DNA from: Varroa destructor
Lineage: Eukaryota > Arthropoda > Arachnida > Mesostigmata > Varroidae
Length of the DNA: 64,000 nt
NCBI RefSeq assembly: GCF_002443255.2
Contig: NW_019211455.1
Coordinates: 34,625,472-34,689,471, forward strand
Reading direction: 5' to 3'
Position 1 is the first letter of the stretch; each line of letters starts with the position of its first letter. The position numbers were made by a program, and so were the translations under genes. The notes beneath the pieces are model-generated. The model had not been told where the DNA came from and searched no databases. It saw nothing but the letters and a program-made list of their open reading frames with translations. Positions 24,501 to 35,417 of the stretch are shown here, in pieces.

Positions 24501-27500
24501 TTCACAATGAAAATAACATTCCATGTTCACACGAATTAGAAAAATAAATATCTACAGTACATTAAGTAGCTAATGTCATAAAAGATTATAAGATTAGAAA
24601 GTAGCTAATTGCGACAATAACGAAAGCTATGACAAAAAGAGAATCATATTGTACTTTCCTGATTTCCTTTTCCCATTTTTAAAAATCTCTTAATATGTGT
24701 ATTTGTATTTTATGAAGATAAATTAAAGCTAAAATTACATTTTGATACGGCATCTGTATTCTAATAACGTAGAATACTTTTTTGTTTACTTGTAACTTTA
24801 ATTAAATATTGCAGATCAATTAACTGCAATGTCTAAAATAGAATTAGCTTGACGTCGAATTGAAATAAGAAATTCTGACGCTAAAAGGAACCAAGAACGA
24901 TCGGATATAATAAAATATAAATTGTTAACCTTCAATGCTAAATGAAAGGCTATAATAAATAATTAATGCATCGAGCAGCTTGTGCTCACTGATTAATCGC
25001 AGGGATCTGTGCATGTGTGGAAGACCAAATTACAATATATCAAACAATATCGAAATACATCAGGAGAAGCAAGCCCAAAATTAAATGTCGTTATAGAGAG
25101 TAAGAGATTCACTGATCTCTTTAAATGCTGGCCATCCTCTTCAATTTCGTTAAGTTTCCACGACAGTCTAAGTGAATGATTTTCTACTTCTGTAGCCACC
25201 TAAAGACCTAAAGCAACATTATTGAACAGATATTTCACATTTAAGGAGGTTGTAGATTTAAAAAATATTTTATTATTAATTAAAGTATTAATTAAATTAG
25301 TAAATTATATAAAGAATATTAATTAAAAATCTAAAAAGTACATCGAATGAAGTGTGTATTCAAAAAATGAGTATTTTATTGGGTAACTCGTAGGTCGCGG
25401 GACGAATAGACGGGTTTAAATATAACATTTTATTTACTTAATTAATAATACTTAAATTAATTAAGGTTTAATCTTTAACCGAATTTAAATGTTCAAACGT
25501 TTTGGTAAGCCGGTAGGAGCTACTAGTAACCAATATATTTAAGTTAGAGGTCTGACATTCTATAACAGTCAATTTTAGCTTTTTTTTTTCACTAGTGATT
25601 AGATACGCGAATGTCTATGATATGGCGTTATTCGTGTCAAGAGAAATGCATTTGATGTATTTGCTGTAGTACACAGCATTTTAAAAGGGAAGGCATGTTG
25701 TTTACAAATGTCCAGCTTGTCCTTAAATAGACGCCTTTTGAAACGCAATCTTCCTTAAAGACAAATCATAGTTGTCGACAATGCGCTCCCACTTATATCT
25801 AACATATATCTAATATGTAATATTAATATATACGTAATACATGTAATATGTAGGTAACATATCTAATATATAATGCCTTAACCTTAATTAAGAAATTAAT
25901 CATCCTCCTAATAAACGTTACCGTAAAAAAGTTCCAAATATTTTTAGACAACGTATTGCGCGTCAAAAAACATCGTGATCGGCAAACGAAATTGAGTGGG
26001 TTGCTAAGGCTGAGAAATGGGAAGGGACGCGACAGTCATGCTTTGAATCACACCTTACTGGACGGTGACTATACTATTGAAAAGGCCAATGTATTCCAAA
26101 AATCACTTGCGGTTCATTAAACACGATTTAATAAAATGTTTAAGGAGATCTTGTATACTTTGCAACACAGATACCTCTACATTTTAGCGTCTTGGTAAGA
26201 CGATTGATTAATGTGTTTTAATTTTGCATTTCCTAAAATGTGAACAATGTGCGGAATACTGTGTTTTTGACGGATTCGCGCATAGGTATTAAAATCCTGA
26301 ACATGAAATATGAAAAGGACCTGAAAATAAATAGTATTTCAATGAAAATGTTAATAGGATTGTTACTTCAAGTAAAGACTCTTCGTCCATGAGTTGTTTT
26401 TAGCGACCTAGAAATGCCCGGTCTCAGTAACCTGAACAAGAGTATAAACAAGAGTGCGTTGGACGATTTTTTCCATCTTTCGTGTTAGTGAAAAAGTATA
26501 TATACACTTTGTGGCTACTAAGCGAAATAAATTTTAAAAAAACTATTTTAAAGCGTTATGAGCTTCATTCCAAGGGTTGCGTCTTGTTCCATAAAGACGA
26601 CACCCATCAAACTCGAAATCCTTCTATGAAATCACTCTATGTATTTAGTACTACGAACATATAAGTATTATGGCAAATGATTAATAATATAATAGATAAA
26701 TAATAACAATAAAGCAAGCGTTTACAAATGGTATGTTTAAACAAGTTAAAGGTGACGTTCTTAACATATACGCAGAGCCTATAAACAACACATAACACTG
26801 TCCAAAAATATAAGTGATTATCAACAATCGATGAATCACTGTTTAAAAGTTTTTGGTGATGTTGGGATATTATTTGGCTCGTAACAATATATTTTTGCGG
26901 ACGGTTCGGGTATGGAAAAAAATTTTGAATTTCAACAAAAAACAGCGCAAAACAAACATCGCTCAAGAGCGGTTAAGTGGAGTCAGCCGGAATCTTGAAA
27001 TGCTTTAACGGTCATGCCTGGTGATATGGTATCTAAATTTAAGTCCAATCGTTCCAATAAAAGCTGCTTGAAGAGCCGAGGCCAAAAAAAGGTTAGATTT
27101 AGTGGAATGTGAATGTTCTTACTATGTTTTTCGATTTCAACGGTACAGTCTACTATGTTCTTTTTACTAGCTTGGGTTGCAATAAGGAAAACTGGCTTGA
27201 AGTTTCACGACATTCGCGCGGAGCAATAAAAAAAATGGCAGGATTTGTAAAGAAGCGACTTTGGGAATTGCAGCAATGATGTACCTTCTTTCCATATCTA
27301 AAAAAAACCTTGAAGAGACGACAAAAATAAGTTAAAGTCCTTAAGAGAGCTAAGATATATTCCAAAAGTACCTTTGAGGGAACAATACTTATATTAACGA
27401 ATACAATTTTTTGATGAAAAGCAGATCCCACGAAACCTCACATACTCATTTCTAGTAAACAATTTGTATCTGAATCTGATTAATTATTCTGCGGAAATTA

Positions 27501-29761
27501 TCATTTTTTTTACCTTGCAGTCAATAGTATACTACTTCAAGTAATAGCCGTTTGTATTATATAAAATACAGTCTGCAGTATCCTTTATAAAAACTATAAG
27601 AAAGGTTTCTTTTCAAATTTTATATAAACAAAAAGTTAGATTCTTTAATATTGAATAAATGTTCTTCATGACTGTGTCAATTAGCACCACTATATATATT
27701 TGAAAGGAAATCATTTGTATTCTTACTAGTGCATCTTATATTTTCTAACTTAAACCTTAAAGCTTTCAAATGATACCGGATATACACACGAAATTATCAT
27801 CATCTATTCAGAGAACAAAATACGAAAAACAATTAACGAAATTAATATATTTTTAACATATTACTTAGCTGTAACTTGTAAAAGTTCAACTGGGCAAATT
27901 TTACTGTTAAATATATCAATCTTCCTCACAAATACACATATTTGCATGTTTATTTATTTTCGAATCAAGATTATTTCAATATTTACAAGTCCTCTACCTT
28001 TCGAGATCCAAATAAGCTATGCATTGGCACTCTTTTTTGTTGGTTTTGTTAATTCAATAGGACTAATACTCCTACATAGCTATTCCTACATAGCTAACTA
28101 CCTCAGCCTTATTCTACTTTACCCTCTCTATGTCGAGGAAAGACTTGTGTAAGCCATTGCGAGTTTTGCCGAGTAACTTCATGGAATCCAGGAAATCACT
28201 TTTTATGATTTCAATCTTCAGCCACAGTGTCCTGTCTTGCAGTACACTCTTAACTTTTTTACTACTTAGGTAAGCAGCAAGACCAGTCAGTTCAGAGCTA
28301 GCTTGCCTAGCAGTTCGGTAAATAGTATCTGCAACGGAAACTTCAGTTTCAAAGAAATTTAGTAATCTCTACGTTGCTTATTTAAGAAAGAGCAACATAG
28401 AGCCTTGCGAGACGCCAGCTGTCATAGGTACTCAGATGTCCGCATTCGGTATCGTGCTATGTCACAAATAACAGGATATAATGCGGAGAGATAGACCGTG
28501 GCTCTTTTTGTCTGTACTCTCCAAGATATTTTCTATGATGAACCGTTATATGCTCTTTTCGCATCGAGTTGTCGTGTACATATAAATGAACTGTATGGCT
28601 TCTCAGTTTTTGTGATTAGGCCTTGCATGGCCAGTGAGATAAAACGATTCTTAAAGCCAAACCGTGCTTGAAGCAACGTGCCACATTCTCCGTAAAATTT
28701 GGCCTTTGAAGTTAACAAACCACTTTTCCTGTAATACCTTCATTACTCTTAATGAATTCAATTTGGTTTTGAAAAGCAGTTTAAATTCTTTCCTGATTAA
28801 ACTTATAATTGGAGTTATTTTATGAATTTCAAATCGTTTTACATTTATGTAAATTTTACACATATCAAATTTACATGACGTAAAAGCCACGTAATTGTAG
28901 TGAGGCGTAGAGGTCCCCTTACTTGAGGGGAAAGTTGACCGCAATAAAACCCCAACAATGGAAACTGTCAACCTTACGGTTGCGATTTTGGTGGATATCT
29001 GCGCATATGATATTTCAATTTATATAGGACAGTTTCGAGGCATAAAAGTTATGTGTAATGCTACCTTTTGCATTCCTTTAAAAAAGGTCAAGCGCGGGAT
29101 TGCACTGTACTAGCAAGACACACCCACATTTTTTTAATTTAATTCTGTATATAGTGTAATATGTATTTGTAGTGTATTGTAAAAAGCTAGCCGATAGGAT
29201 ATTGTACATGGTCTAGATTGCACCCAAACCATTTCAAATGACAAATTTGGTACAAAAGATATTACATCTCAAAACCGGTAGAGAAGAATCGATTTATTCC
29301 AGAAACCAATGAATCGCTACTGACGATATCAAGATCTTCTACTACTACTTACATAAATTTCTGTTTTCAGATATACCCCCTTGGGAAAGAAGCTTGATTA
29401 TACTCGATGGACAGCACCTGAAGCCATGCGACGAAGGGTAACACAAAAAACCGATGTTTGGTCTTTTGGAGTGCTTCTCTGGGAGCTTTTCACATTTGCG
29501 GGGACACCGTATGTTGATCTGAAGTCGAACGAGGTGCAGGCCAGAATAACAAAAGGTCATCGCCTGCCACAACCCCGTGGAGTAAATACCAGTCTTTTCC
29601 AGCAAATGCTGAACTGTTGGGAAATGGACCCCGACGAGCGACCATCATTCGAATTTCTCGCCCGAGAATTGCGGACAGTTGCTTCAGAGGATCCCCTTCG
29701 ATTTCCCCAACAAATTAAATATATATATGACAAGTTTGACCCGCTTGCAGATGAATCGTAG
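9383..29761 (+). CDS. Receptor-type tyrosine pseudokinase (kinase domain, 4 exons seen, 5' incomplete)
   Basis: Four exons join in phase (0/2, 2/2, 2/2, 2/stop) into about 325 codons. Local residues: juxtamembrane 1-40, G-loop GQGMFG 46-51, alphaC Glu about 89 (AELE), KHPNVVEFIGGC 98-109, alphaE LADGMKHLAHRG 156-167, catalytic loop HGCLSTRSVMV 170-180, NFS 191-193, APE at 211-213, DVWSFGVLLWELF, CW-DPDERPSF, and stop. The GxGxFG, alphaC, APE, DxW and ERP features make this a tyrosine-kinase fold related to FGFR/VEGFR/Cad96Ca-type receptors. HRD to HGC, the loop Asn to Ser, DFG to NFS and no beta3 Lys in the spliced frame predict no phosphotransfer. Role would be scaffold or decoy-like signalling at the membrane, by inference. 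Ectodomain exons are not visible, so the orthologue is unassigned. A decaying pseudogene is the main alternative, but the open frame and splice sites argue against it. Confidence 0.8.
9595..9633 (+). other. Out-of-frame beta3-like segment after the donor
   Basis: Directly after the predicted donor, in a frame one base off from the G-loop frame, the DNA reads KVAVKKAIVNTSR and then stops. VAVKK begins 13 residues after GQGMFGLVRVGKI, the spacing FGFR-type kinases have between loop and beta3 lysine. Joined to DRERRVLLAELE of the next exon, the distance from Lys to the alphaC Glu would also fit. This suggests the real exon once ran, or still runs, further, with a one-base loss upstream, either biological or a consensus error. 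No good donor is visible at the end of the segment, so chance is not excluded. Confidence 0.4.
9634..15107 (+). other. Intron of the kinase-like gene
   Basis: Rest of a 5.5 kb intron. It contains AT-rich sequence with unrecognised short open stretches at 10560-10883 (+), 12258-12521 (+), 13942-14169 (+) and 14290-14535 (+). It also holds a palindromic cluster at 13655-13686, a TAT/TTA microrepeat near 12280, and a TA run at 14566-14581. I found no extra kinase exon carrying a beta3 lysine. Confidence 0.5.
13655..13686. repeat. Nested palindromes
   Basis: AGCTGTTATAA, a 3-base spacer and its reverse complement occupy 13655-13679. The right arm is in turn the first half of a perfect 18-base palindrome at 13669-13686. 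Three copies of the same arm in alternating orientation allow two different hairpins. Confidence 0.75.
15108..15296 (+). CDS. Kinase-like gene, exon with alphaC helix, beta4-beta5 and hinge
   Basis: The acceptor is ...attggcag before 15108 and the donor is agcag|gtaggt at 15297. The exon is 189 bases in phase 2/2. It encodes DRERRVLLAELETVVQVG, the alphaC helix with its conserved Glu, then KHPNVVEFIGGCEEGDAL (alphaC-beta4 and beta4) and WMAVEHPNNPLRGVL (beta5, hinge and start of alphaD). The phases match both neighbours exactly. The residues CGAHFALS before the helix are unusual for a beta3-alphaC linker, which bears on the question of a missing beta3. Confidence 0.82.
16060..18830 (-). mobile_element. 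Degenerate autonomous Helitron (Rep/helicase)
   Basis: Reading the minus strand from high to low coordinates, the order matches a Helitron Rep-helicase. ALNHYGNQFNHVADPLF comes near 18.76 kb. SPDLIEKCFS leads to KKYQKSGLPCPHYVG near 18.33 kb, the position of the Rep HUH motif normally read as GLPHxH. Then come DASCNSRAICDYAND near 17.67 kb, IFVGALGEQVQSTC at the Walker A place near 17.27 kb, SKDGPFGGILAACLGDFRQ near 16.96 kb, KESYLWRHFTIFNWFTNMRLN near 16.85 kb, FFNSPSGLP and QGLPIILMKN near 16.5 kb, and LAVIIHKTQEGTM near 16.22 kb. Many stops and frameshifts interrupt it. The first HUH His is replaced by Cys, and the Walker A Gly-Lys-Thr is gone. Terminal TC/CTRR ends were not located, so the borders are approximate. 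Confidence 0.8.
17245..17273. repeat. Perfect 12-bp inverted repeat, 5-base loop
   Basis: GGGGAGCAGGTA and its exact reverse complement are separated by GATTG. It lies where the Helitron helicase Walker A would be encoded on the minus strand, and it is GC-rich against an AT-rich background. Confidence 0.85.
20146..20163. repeat. C-rich run
   Basis: C10, TT, C6. This is a strand-biased homopurine/homopyrimidine tract in AT-rich intron sequence. Its length may be unreliable in a draft consensus. Confidence 0.8.
21931..22116 (+). CDS. Kinase-like gene, exon with catalytic loop (HGC) and DFG position (NFS)
   Basis: The acceptor is ...cggttcag before 21931 and the donor is tccag|gttagt at 22117. 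The exon is 186 bases in phase 2/2. It encodes EYRLMEIAISLADGMKHL (alphaE), then HRGVCHGCLSTRSVMV. Aligned to the tyrosine-kinase consensus H-R-D-L-A-A-R-N-V-L-V, the segment reads H170 G171 C172 L S T R S V M V. The catalytic base Asp is Cys (22043-22045), the HRD Arg is Gly, and the metal-binding Asn is Ser. KISNFSISR then replaces the K-IADFGLSR consensus, so the Mg-binding Asp is Asn (22100-22102) and the DFG Gly is Ser. Several independent substitutions in an otherwise well-kept alignment suggest adaptation to a non-catalytic role rather than sequencing error. Confidence 0.83.
23934..23984. repeat. Perfect 23-bp inverted repeat, 5-base loop
   Basis: Arms 23934-23956 and 23962-23984 are exact reverse complements separated by TATTC. 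The arm contains GCTTACCCAACC. There are no mismatches, so it is either young, maintained, or an artefact. It could fold as a stable hairpin in DNA or intronic RNA. Confidence 0.9.
27037..27279 (+). mobile_element. mariner-family transposase fragment
   Basis: One + frame reads QSFQ, then KLLEEPRPKKG, NVNVLTMFFDFNGTVYY, and NKENWLEVSRHSRGAIKK through FVKKRLWELQQ. This follows the mariner transposase order QSSQW-EEPRPKK, LTVFFDxxGxVH and N-E-YLEVLRRLR-AI-KK-LW. Four stops interrupt it. The first catalytic Asp (GDE motif) and the HDNAPSH motif were not found, so only the central third survives. Terminal inverted repeats were not located. Confidence 0.75.
28069..28096. repeat. Two-copy 14-bp tandem repeat
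   Basis: A 14-base unit with core TCCTACATAGCTA occurs twice in direct succession, the copies differing at the first base. Confidence 0.7.
29371..29761 (+). CDS. Kinase-like gene, last exon (C-lobe and stop)
   Basis: The acceptor is ctgttttcag before 29371. The exon enters in phase 2, completing an Arg codon, and ends at TAG 29759-29761. It encodes YTPLGKKLDYTRWTAPEAM, the activation loop with Tyr residues and the P+1 APE motif. KTDVWSFGVLLWELFTF (alphaF with the conserved Asp and Trp), GTPYVDL, RITKGHRLPQP, and CWEMDPDERPSFEFL (alphaH-alphaI with the conserved Arg) follow, then a short tail with KYIYDKFDPLADES. The C-lobe is well conserved and free of breaks. Together with the intact splice sites, this favours an expressed gene over a decaying pseudogene. 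Confidence 0.88.
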
Positions 29762-29898
29762 ACAAACTTGTTAGAAAAAAACTGCGATAGGCGCCGGATT
29801 AATTAGGAAATATTAATTGTGGTAGATTTGATAGTTCTCCGTCGATGGATTGGCTTGTAATACTTAGCGTAACAGGCACATGTAAAGTAGTAAATTAA

Positions 29899-29904
29899 AA
29901 TAAA
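29899..29904 (+). terminator. Candidate polyadenylation signal
   Basis: AATAAA lies 138 bases after the kinase-like stop codon, the first such hexamer in the presumed 3' UTR. Another lies near 30266. No cleavage evidence can be read. Confidence 0.45.
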
Positions 29905-32900
29905 ATACCACAAAGCGAAGTAAGTATTAGTTAATTGGACACAATGTTCCGTTCACAAAACCTCAGCGCAATAGTGCAACAATTTTAACTTTAATGTACA
30001 CAGTATATCTAGCGTATCATTCGATTGCATAGCAGCATAACGATTATGATTATCTCTCTTATTATCCGTGCTCAGTATATTACAGAAGAGTCCTAACGGA
30101 AAATACGGACAGATAAAAGATGGCAATTTAGTATCTTTCGTTCCTACACATTTTCAAATTTAGGGCTGCTAATCATGCGAACTCAGGTGCTCACGCCTAC
30201 TGCATTGTTATATAATATATCGTCATAAGGCCGAAAACAGAAACGACAGAAAAATTATTTGCACTGAATAAAAGAAGTCAAGGCTAATAGGCATGGCTTT
30301 ATATGTAGTCTGCTTCGAGGAGTACTGCTGGGCTCTAATCCCCTTTTTATCAAAATAACAGTCTCCAGGGCATTGCTTGCCCACTTCCTAAATGCATTTC
30401 TACGCATTTCCTAAAACAACAGCTTTCTTTATCTCAGTTGACATTTTACTACAGATTTCAAAACATGGTTTCTTCAGGCTTAGTCAGACACGCTGAGATA
30501 TTGTCACATGTTATGTTCTTACTATGTTTACGTTGCGTAAAAGAATTTACCATTGTCCGTATATAAGAGCATTTAATCATCAGGCCATAAAAGGCCTACC
30601 CTCATATATTTTAGGTATCAACAAATTCGAACTTAGTCTATGCAAACGATGATACTATTGTGACGCCATCTTTATGAGCAAAAAGTTCTGCGACTTTCTG
30701 TTCTATTTTTAAAAATGAAGGTAAACGAATAAATTTTGGATTCGGAAAATCGGATAAAACGTCCCTGTTAAAACTACCACAATTTAGTGATAGCATCGAG
30801 CTTCAACTTAGTTTAGAATGAATTTACGAGTTTTTCAGGGCGATATACACGTTTCTTATCAAAGCCAAATTATTACTGGAAATAGCGAGGTATTTTACCT
30901 AATGCATAAGTAGCATCACGATAATCACTTTCATAAATGATTATCACTACGCTACTTGTTATTGCTATTGTGAGAAAGTTACAGAAAAGATACAAAATAT
31001 CTTTTTCATCTATTCAAGCAAATCCTCGAGATCACATTTTTTTCGATACGGCGTCAAGGATCTGTCGCCAACAGCAGTTTCCCCAGAGTCACGCTTGAGT
31101 TATATGAAATTTTTTCGATCAAGAGATAAAACGACACGGAAATCATATCTCTGTATCATAGTTTCTAAAATACGTAATCTTCTGGCAGTAATAATTTTAT
31201 GAACATTGAAATAGCCGTATATTTATCTTGCTTATAATTACTCTGGTAACACACTCAGAAAGATATGCGTTAACCATCTGGACCACGCTTGCCCGGAAGT
31301 ACTATTGGAAGAACAAGGAACTCAGCAAATTTCTTAATTAGCTTCCTGCCTTTTATAAGGACAACTAACCTAGATATTTTCTAAACATTGTTATAAAGCA
31401 ATGATTAAATAAATAAGCAGATACATCTGAAAAGAAAGCTACATACATTGCCTCCGCCGTGTTAGTATTGTGTTCAAGCACGAGCCCAGATGAAACGTAA
31501 GGGCCAAGTGGGAAAAATATTCTGAGTAAATACATTACCTCCATATATATGTATGCGATATATTGTGTTTTAGTGCACTTCTTGACAAAATCTAAGGGCT
31601 AATAAACTATATATGTGTTAATTTAATACAATATAATAATTCATATATAATATAATACAATAAATAATTATATAGAAATAGCTATTTTTTAGCTTAAACC
31701 ATCCAAACCTACAGCATACTACTGTCAGATGACAATGTGAATCTCACCTAAGCAATGTGTTCTACAAAAAAAACCTGAAAGGTGAATGCAGCATAAAACT
31801 TCCGAGTAACGACGAACAGTACACTCCTCCCTTCTTCGATTTCAACGTCTTGTTACATAACAAATTTTGATATATTATACAACACTGTTGCTTTATGGTC
31901 AAACATGAAAAGAGCTACTGAAGGCAGCCATTGTAGTATGTATACATCACGCGATGATTATTTTCAAACGTTGGGGAAAAATTCCAAGGAGGCGACTTTA
32001 AAAATAAAAATCTATTAAATAAAATGGGTGAACCTCCCATACAAAAAAAGTTTATGGAAATATCGAAAACTGCGACCTCGAGAAAAAAGTCTAATTGCAC
32101 CTGTAGATATGTTTTGATCTCGCTGATGAATTATGTGGATTCTCAAACTCTGTTAGTAAATCTCACAGTTCGCGAGATAAATGTAACAAACAAACTGTGT
32201 AAATAGCCAAGAGTACCCACTTCTAAACGTGGCGTACAGTCGCTGACATATTTACGATTTTTAGACGCATTTGTGGATATTGCCTCATAAGTTTGGCGTC
32301 GGCCAGAGATAACCGAGTTTATAAACCTTATTTACGAACTAAAGTGACATGCAATTTGTGCCAGCCGAAGACAACATTGGACCGCCTCCTAACGTGGCTG
32401 ATTCATAAATTTGAAATTATCGTTTTCATGCATCGGCGATTCTTATTAACAAAAACCTTAGCCCGTAATTCAGTGATCAATTATCAGATCCATTTTAGAC
32501 AATGAAGTATAATTTAATAAAGAACAAATTCTTATGTAAGATCGTTCGATGAAATTTTCGTGTGTTGTGGTTTATAGACATAATTCCCAAAGAAATAATT
32601 TAGCTAGCGGCTTATTAAGTTGTATTATTTTCAATGAAAGTTAATTGCATTTACATTTAAGTATTGAATATGTCTTAAGAAACATTACGTACGTATGCGA
32701 TTATCCTCAAGGTATGATCACTCTGATTCAAGTTGACCGCTAACCCTGGGCCACTGCAAATCATTGATCATTTAAAAGAGTTCGTAAAACTTTAATAGAG
32801 ATAATTCCTTTGACTACTAATTTTACGAATGGAGCTTTTTTAGTTTTTATATGAATATCTACCTTTTTGATAATAAAAGAGTTGATTGAACATAATAGCT

Positions 32901-35417
32901 TTATTTCATGATATATGCCATTGGCCTCGGCCTTCAGTCTCTGGCGCGCTTGTTAACCTATTTTAAATATTGTCACCATGTGGTGGTAGCGAAATACCAC
33001 TGCAGAAAACTAAAATGGCGAAAACTTTGATTTTTTTGTAGTTCAATGAACAAAATACGAGCATAATATACTACAGCTCGTTTCGACCAACGTTACGTAG
33101 GTAACTTTACTTGATAGGTCCTAAAAGAATTCGTAAAATTTTAGTGGAGATTACGTTTTTAGGTGTTTATAATTTTCACGTTTTCCTTTGGATGCAAAAA
33201 TACACTTTCAAGGCCTACATACCATACATTTTTATTCTCCAAGCACATACTGGACCTAAATCGTAAAATATCATACTACTTAGACATTGCTGCCTGAAAA
33301 GACGTTTATGAGGTTAAGTCGTGCGTTTTGCAGCTCTACGATATACCGGCCTTTAGGCTAGCTACGCTGTAGGCTTTTATATTTACAAGAAGCCCCATTC
33401 TGTGCTAGTGAGGTGAAGGATCCGTGTGGATCAACTTTTTAGGAAGATACAAATTGCATCATCCGCACCATTGGGAACTTAGTTGATACCTTATAGTGTA
33501 GTGATACTATCTGTCATCCTCGTTTTTTCTTTTTTCTAATGCCTTTCTTTGTATATACTAGGCTGGCTGTTCTCTCGCACTTCATTAACATGCAGACGGA
33601 ACAGCCATGCTTAATGTTATTCTTAAAACTCTATATAGCCGATGCACGAAAATCAGTTTATATACCATAAAACAACTATGTGTGGACAACAAACATCAGT
33701 TGCCTCATCATCAGCACACAAGATCAGATTTTTTTACGTATACTTCTTAAATAAACCTATATATGTGTAGGTTTACCGTTTAAGCACTGATAACGTAATT
33801 CGAAGTATCATTGCGCTTTAAATGTGACTAGACCTAGAGAACCCTATTTATGCTGTTATTTGCTTATGCACAGGACTAATGCAATCATAGTTCACGTGTT
33901 GGCACCTAAGTGAGCACCACCCCATTTCATAGTTCTAAATGCAGCCTGTTTCTGAGAATGCAAGTAATGATTATGCCGGACGAATTAATGTTGCGTATGT
34001 CTTATTGTCGATAATATTTTTTATCTACTTACTTGAAAATATACGTATTATTTAATTAGAAGTCCTATTTCGGCTAATAATAATGTGTTTCGTCTGAGTA
34101 CTATTGTGAGAGTATTCGTTACCCTTCTACACGAGAGATATAGTAGATCTGCGTTTTTACTTTATCTGTGAAGTTAATGTTGCATGGGGACTAATGTCAT
34201 TCTGTGTTTATTACTTACAGATCAGCATTTTCCTTTCTAATGCAATGTATTAATGGATGCTTACCATATTGTAGAACATACCGAAGTAGGAAAACTAGTC
34301 CTATGGGGAGGATGTAGTTTATAAAAATTAAGCCGTTTTTAACGTTGCTCTCAAAAAAATGACTCTTTAAATAACACATATTTTTCGGTATTGTTCAATG
34401 TACTTCGTATGATAGTCCAGCCAGACGGATGTAATTCATAATGTATACTAGAGAATGTAAATAATATTTCGCGCTGTTACGAAATTTTTCCTAGAGATGG
34501 TTACATAAAATTGCCAGGAAAAAACATTAATATCTGTTAATAGTTAGAATGCAATCTCAGTAATAAAGCTTCGGTTACATTTCTTCATTTTAAGAAAAAT
34601 AGCGGTCAAGCATGTACGCGCGCAATTTTTTGTGACATCATAGGTTTAAACGCGTAAATCGAATGTGGGATGTCGAATGGAAGAATAGCTGCATGCGAAG
34701 AATTGGTCTCGCTCCTTATGTAGTTAGAACTAGATGTTTTATTCATGTCACATATATAATGGTACGGCATTTGAAGCTAATTCAGCATACAGCTCATAGA
34801 ATTTTTTTTGTTTCAAAGAGAAGTAATACAGTTCGTTAAGTTGCTCGTTAAGATGTTGATATCTCTTACGTAGTAGATGAGAAATTAATTCATGTATATT
34901 AATAGATAAAAATACAGTATATGTACGCAATTTTAATCAATAATGTTACAAATATAGCTTTTGGGATTCTGTGTTTTGAATCGATAATCTATTCCATGAC
35001 GAATGAATCGCTATGTGAGAGAAGGTGCTTATTAGATGTTTGATATATGCACAATGAAAATTATTTGGATGGAGTATTATTGTCTAAGCATGTCACATTC
35101 CTATGTAGTACTATGTATTTCAGCTAGATTCAAATACAATCACCTGTTATGGTCTGGATTCATTTATGCTCTAAATCCCTTAGTGAAAAAGCAAACAGAG
35201 GCAAAAACGTTATTGAGGAACAGTTTGATCGCAACAGCGCCTTGGAATCACAGTTACCTTCGAAAATAAATAAACAGATCAGTTAACTGTGCCCCGAAGG
35301 TACGCAGCCTTATGGATATCATTGTGAGAATCATTTATTTTATCTTGAGTGAATCATGGTACTTCATGGGAGTTGCCTCTTAGTCCTAAATTTTTATCCC
35401 AGTAGTGCACTCAGCCG
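29905..35417. other. Intergenic, no gene recognised
   Basis: AT-rich sequence between the kinase-like gene and the GC-richer block at 35.4 kb. Imperfect hairpins occur at 30910-30955 and 33750-33775, and AT microrepeats around 31.62-31.68 kb. Open stretches such as 32024-32206 and 32293-32505 show no family motif. Confidence 0.5.

Larger units (their letters stand above)
22117..29370 (+). other. Intron of the kinase-like gene
   Basis: 7.3 kb, AT-rich, with a perfect long hairpin at 23934-23984, an AT hairpin near 22617-22660, a mariner fragment at 27037-27279 and a short tandem duplication at 28069-28096. A minus-strand open stretch at 22843-23148 is of unknown meaning. No further kinase exon was seen. 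The splice AG|A joining NFSISR to YTPLGKK leaves a short activation loop. Confidence 0.55.
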
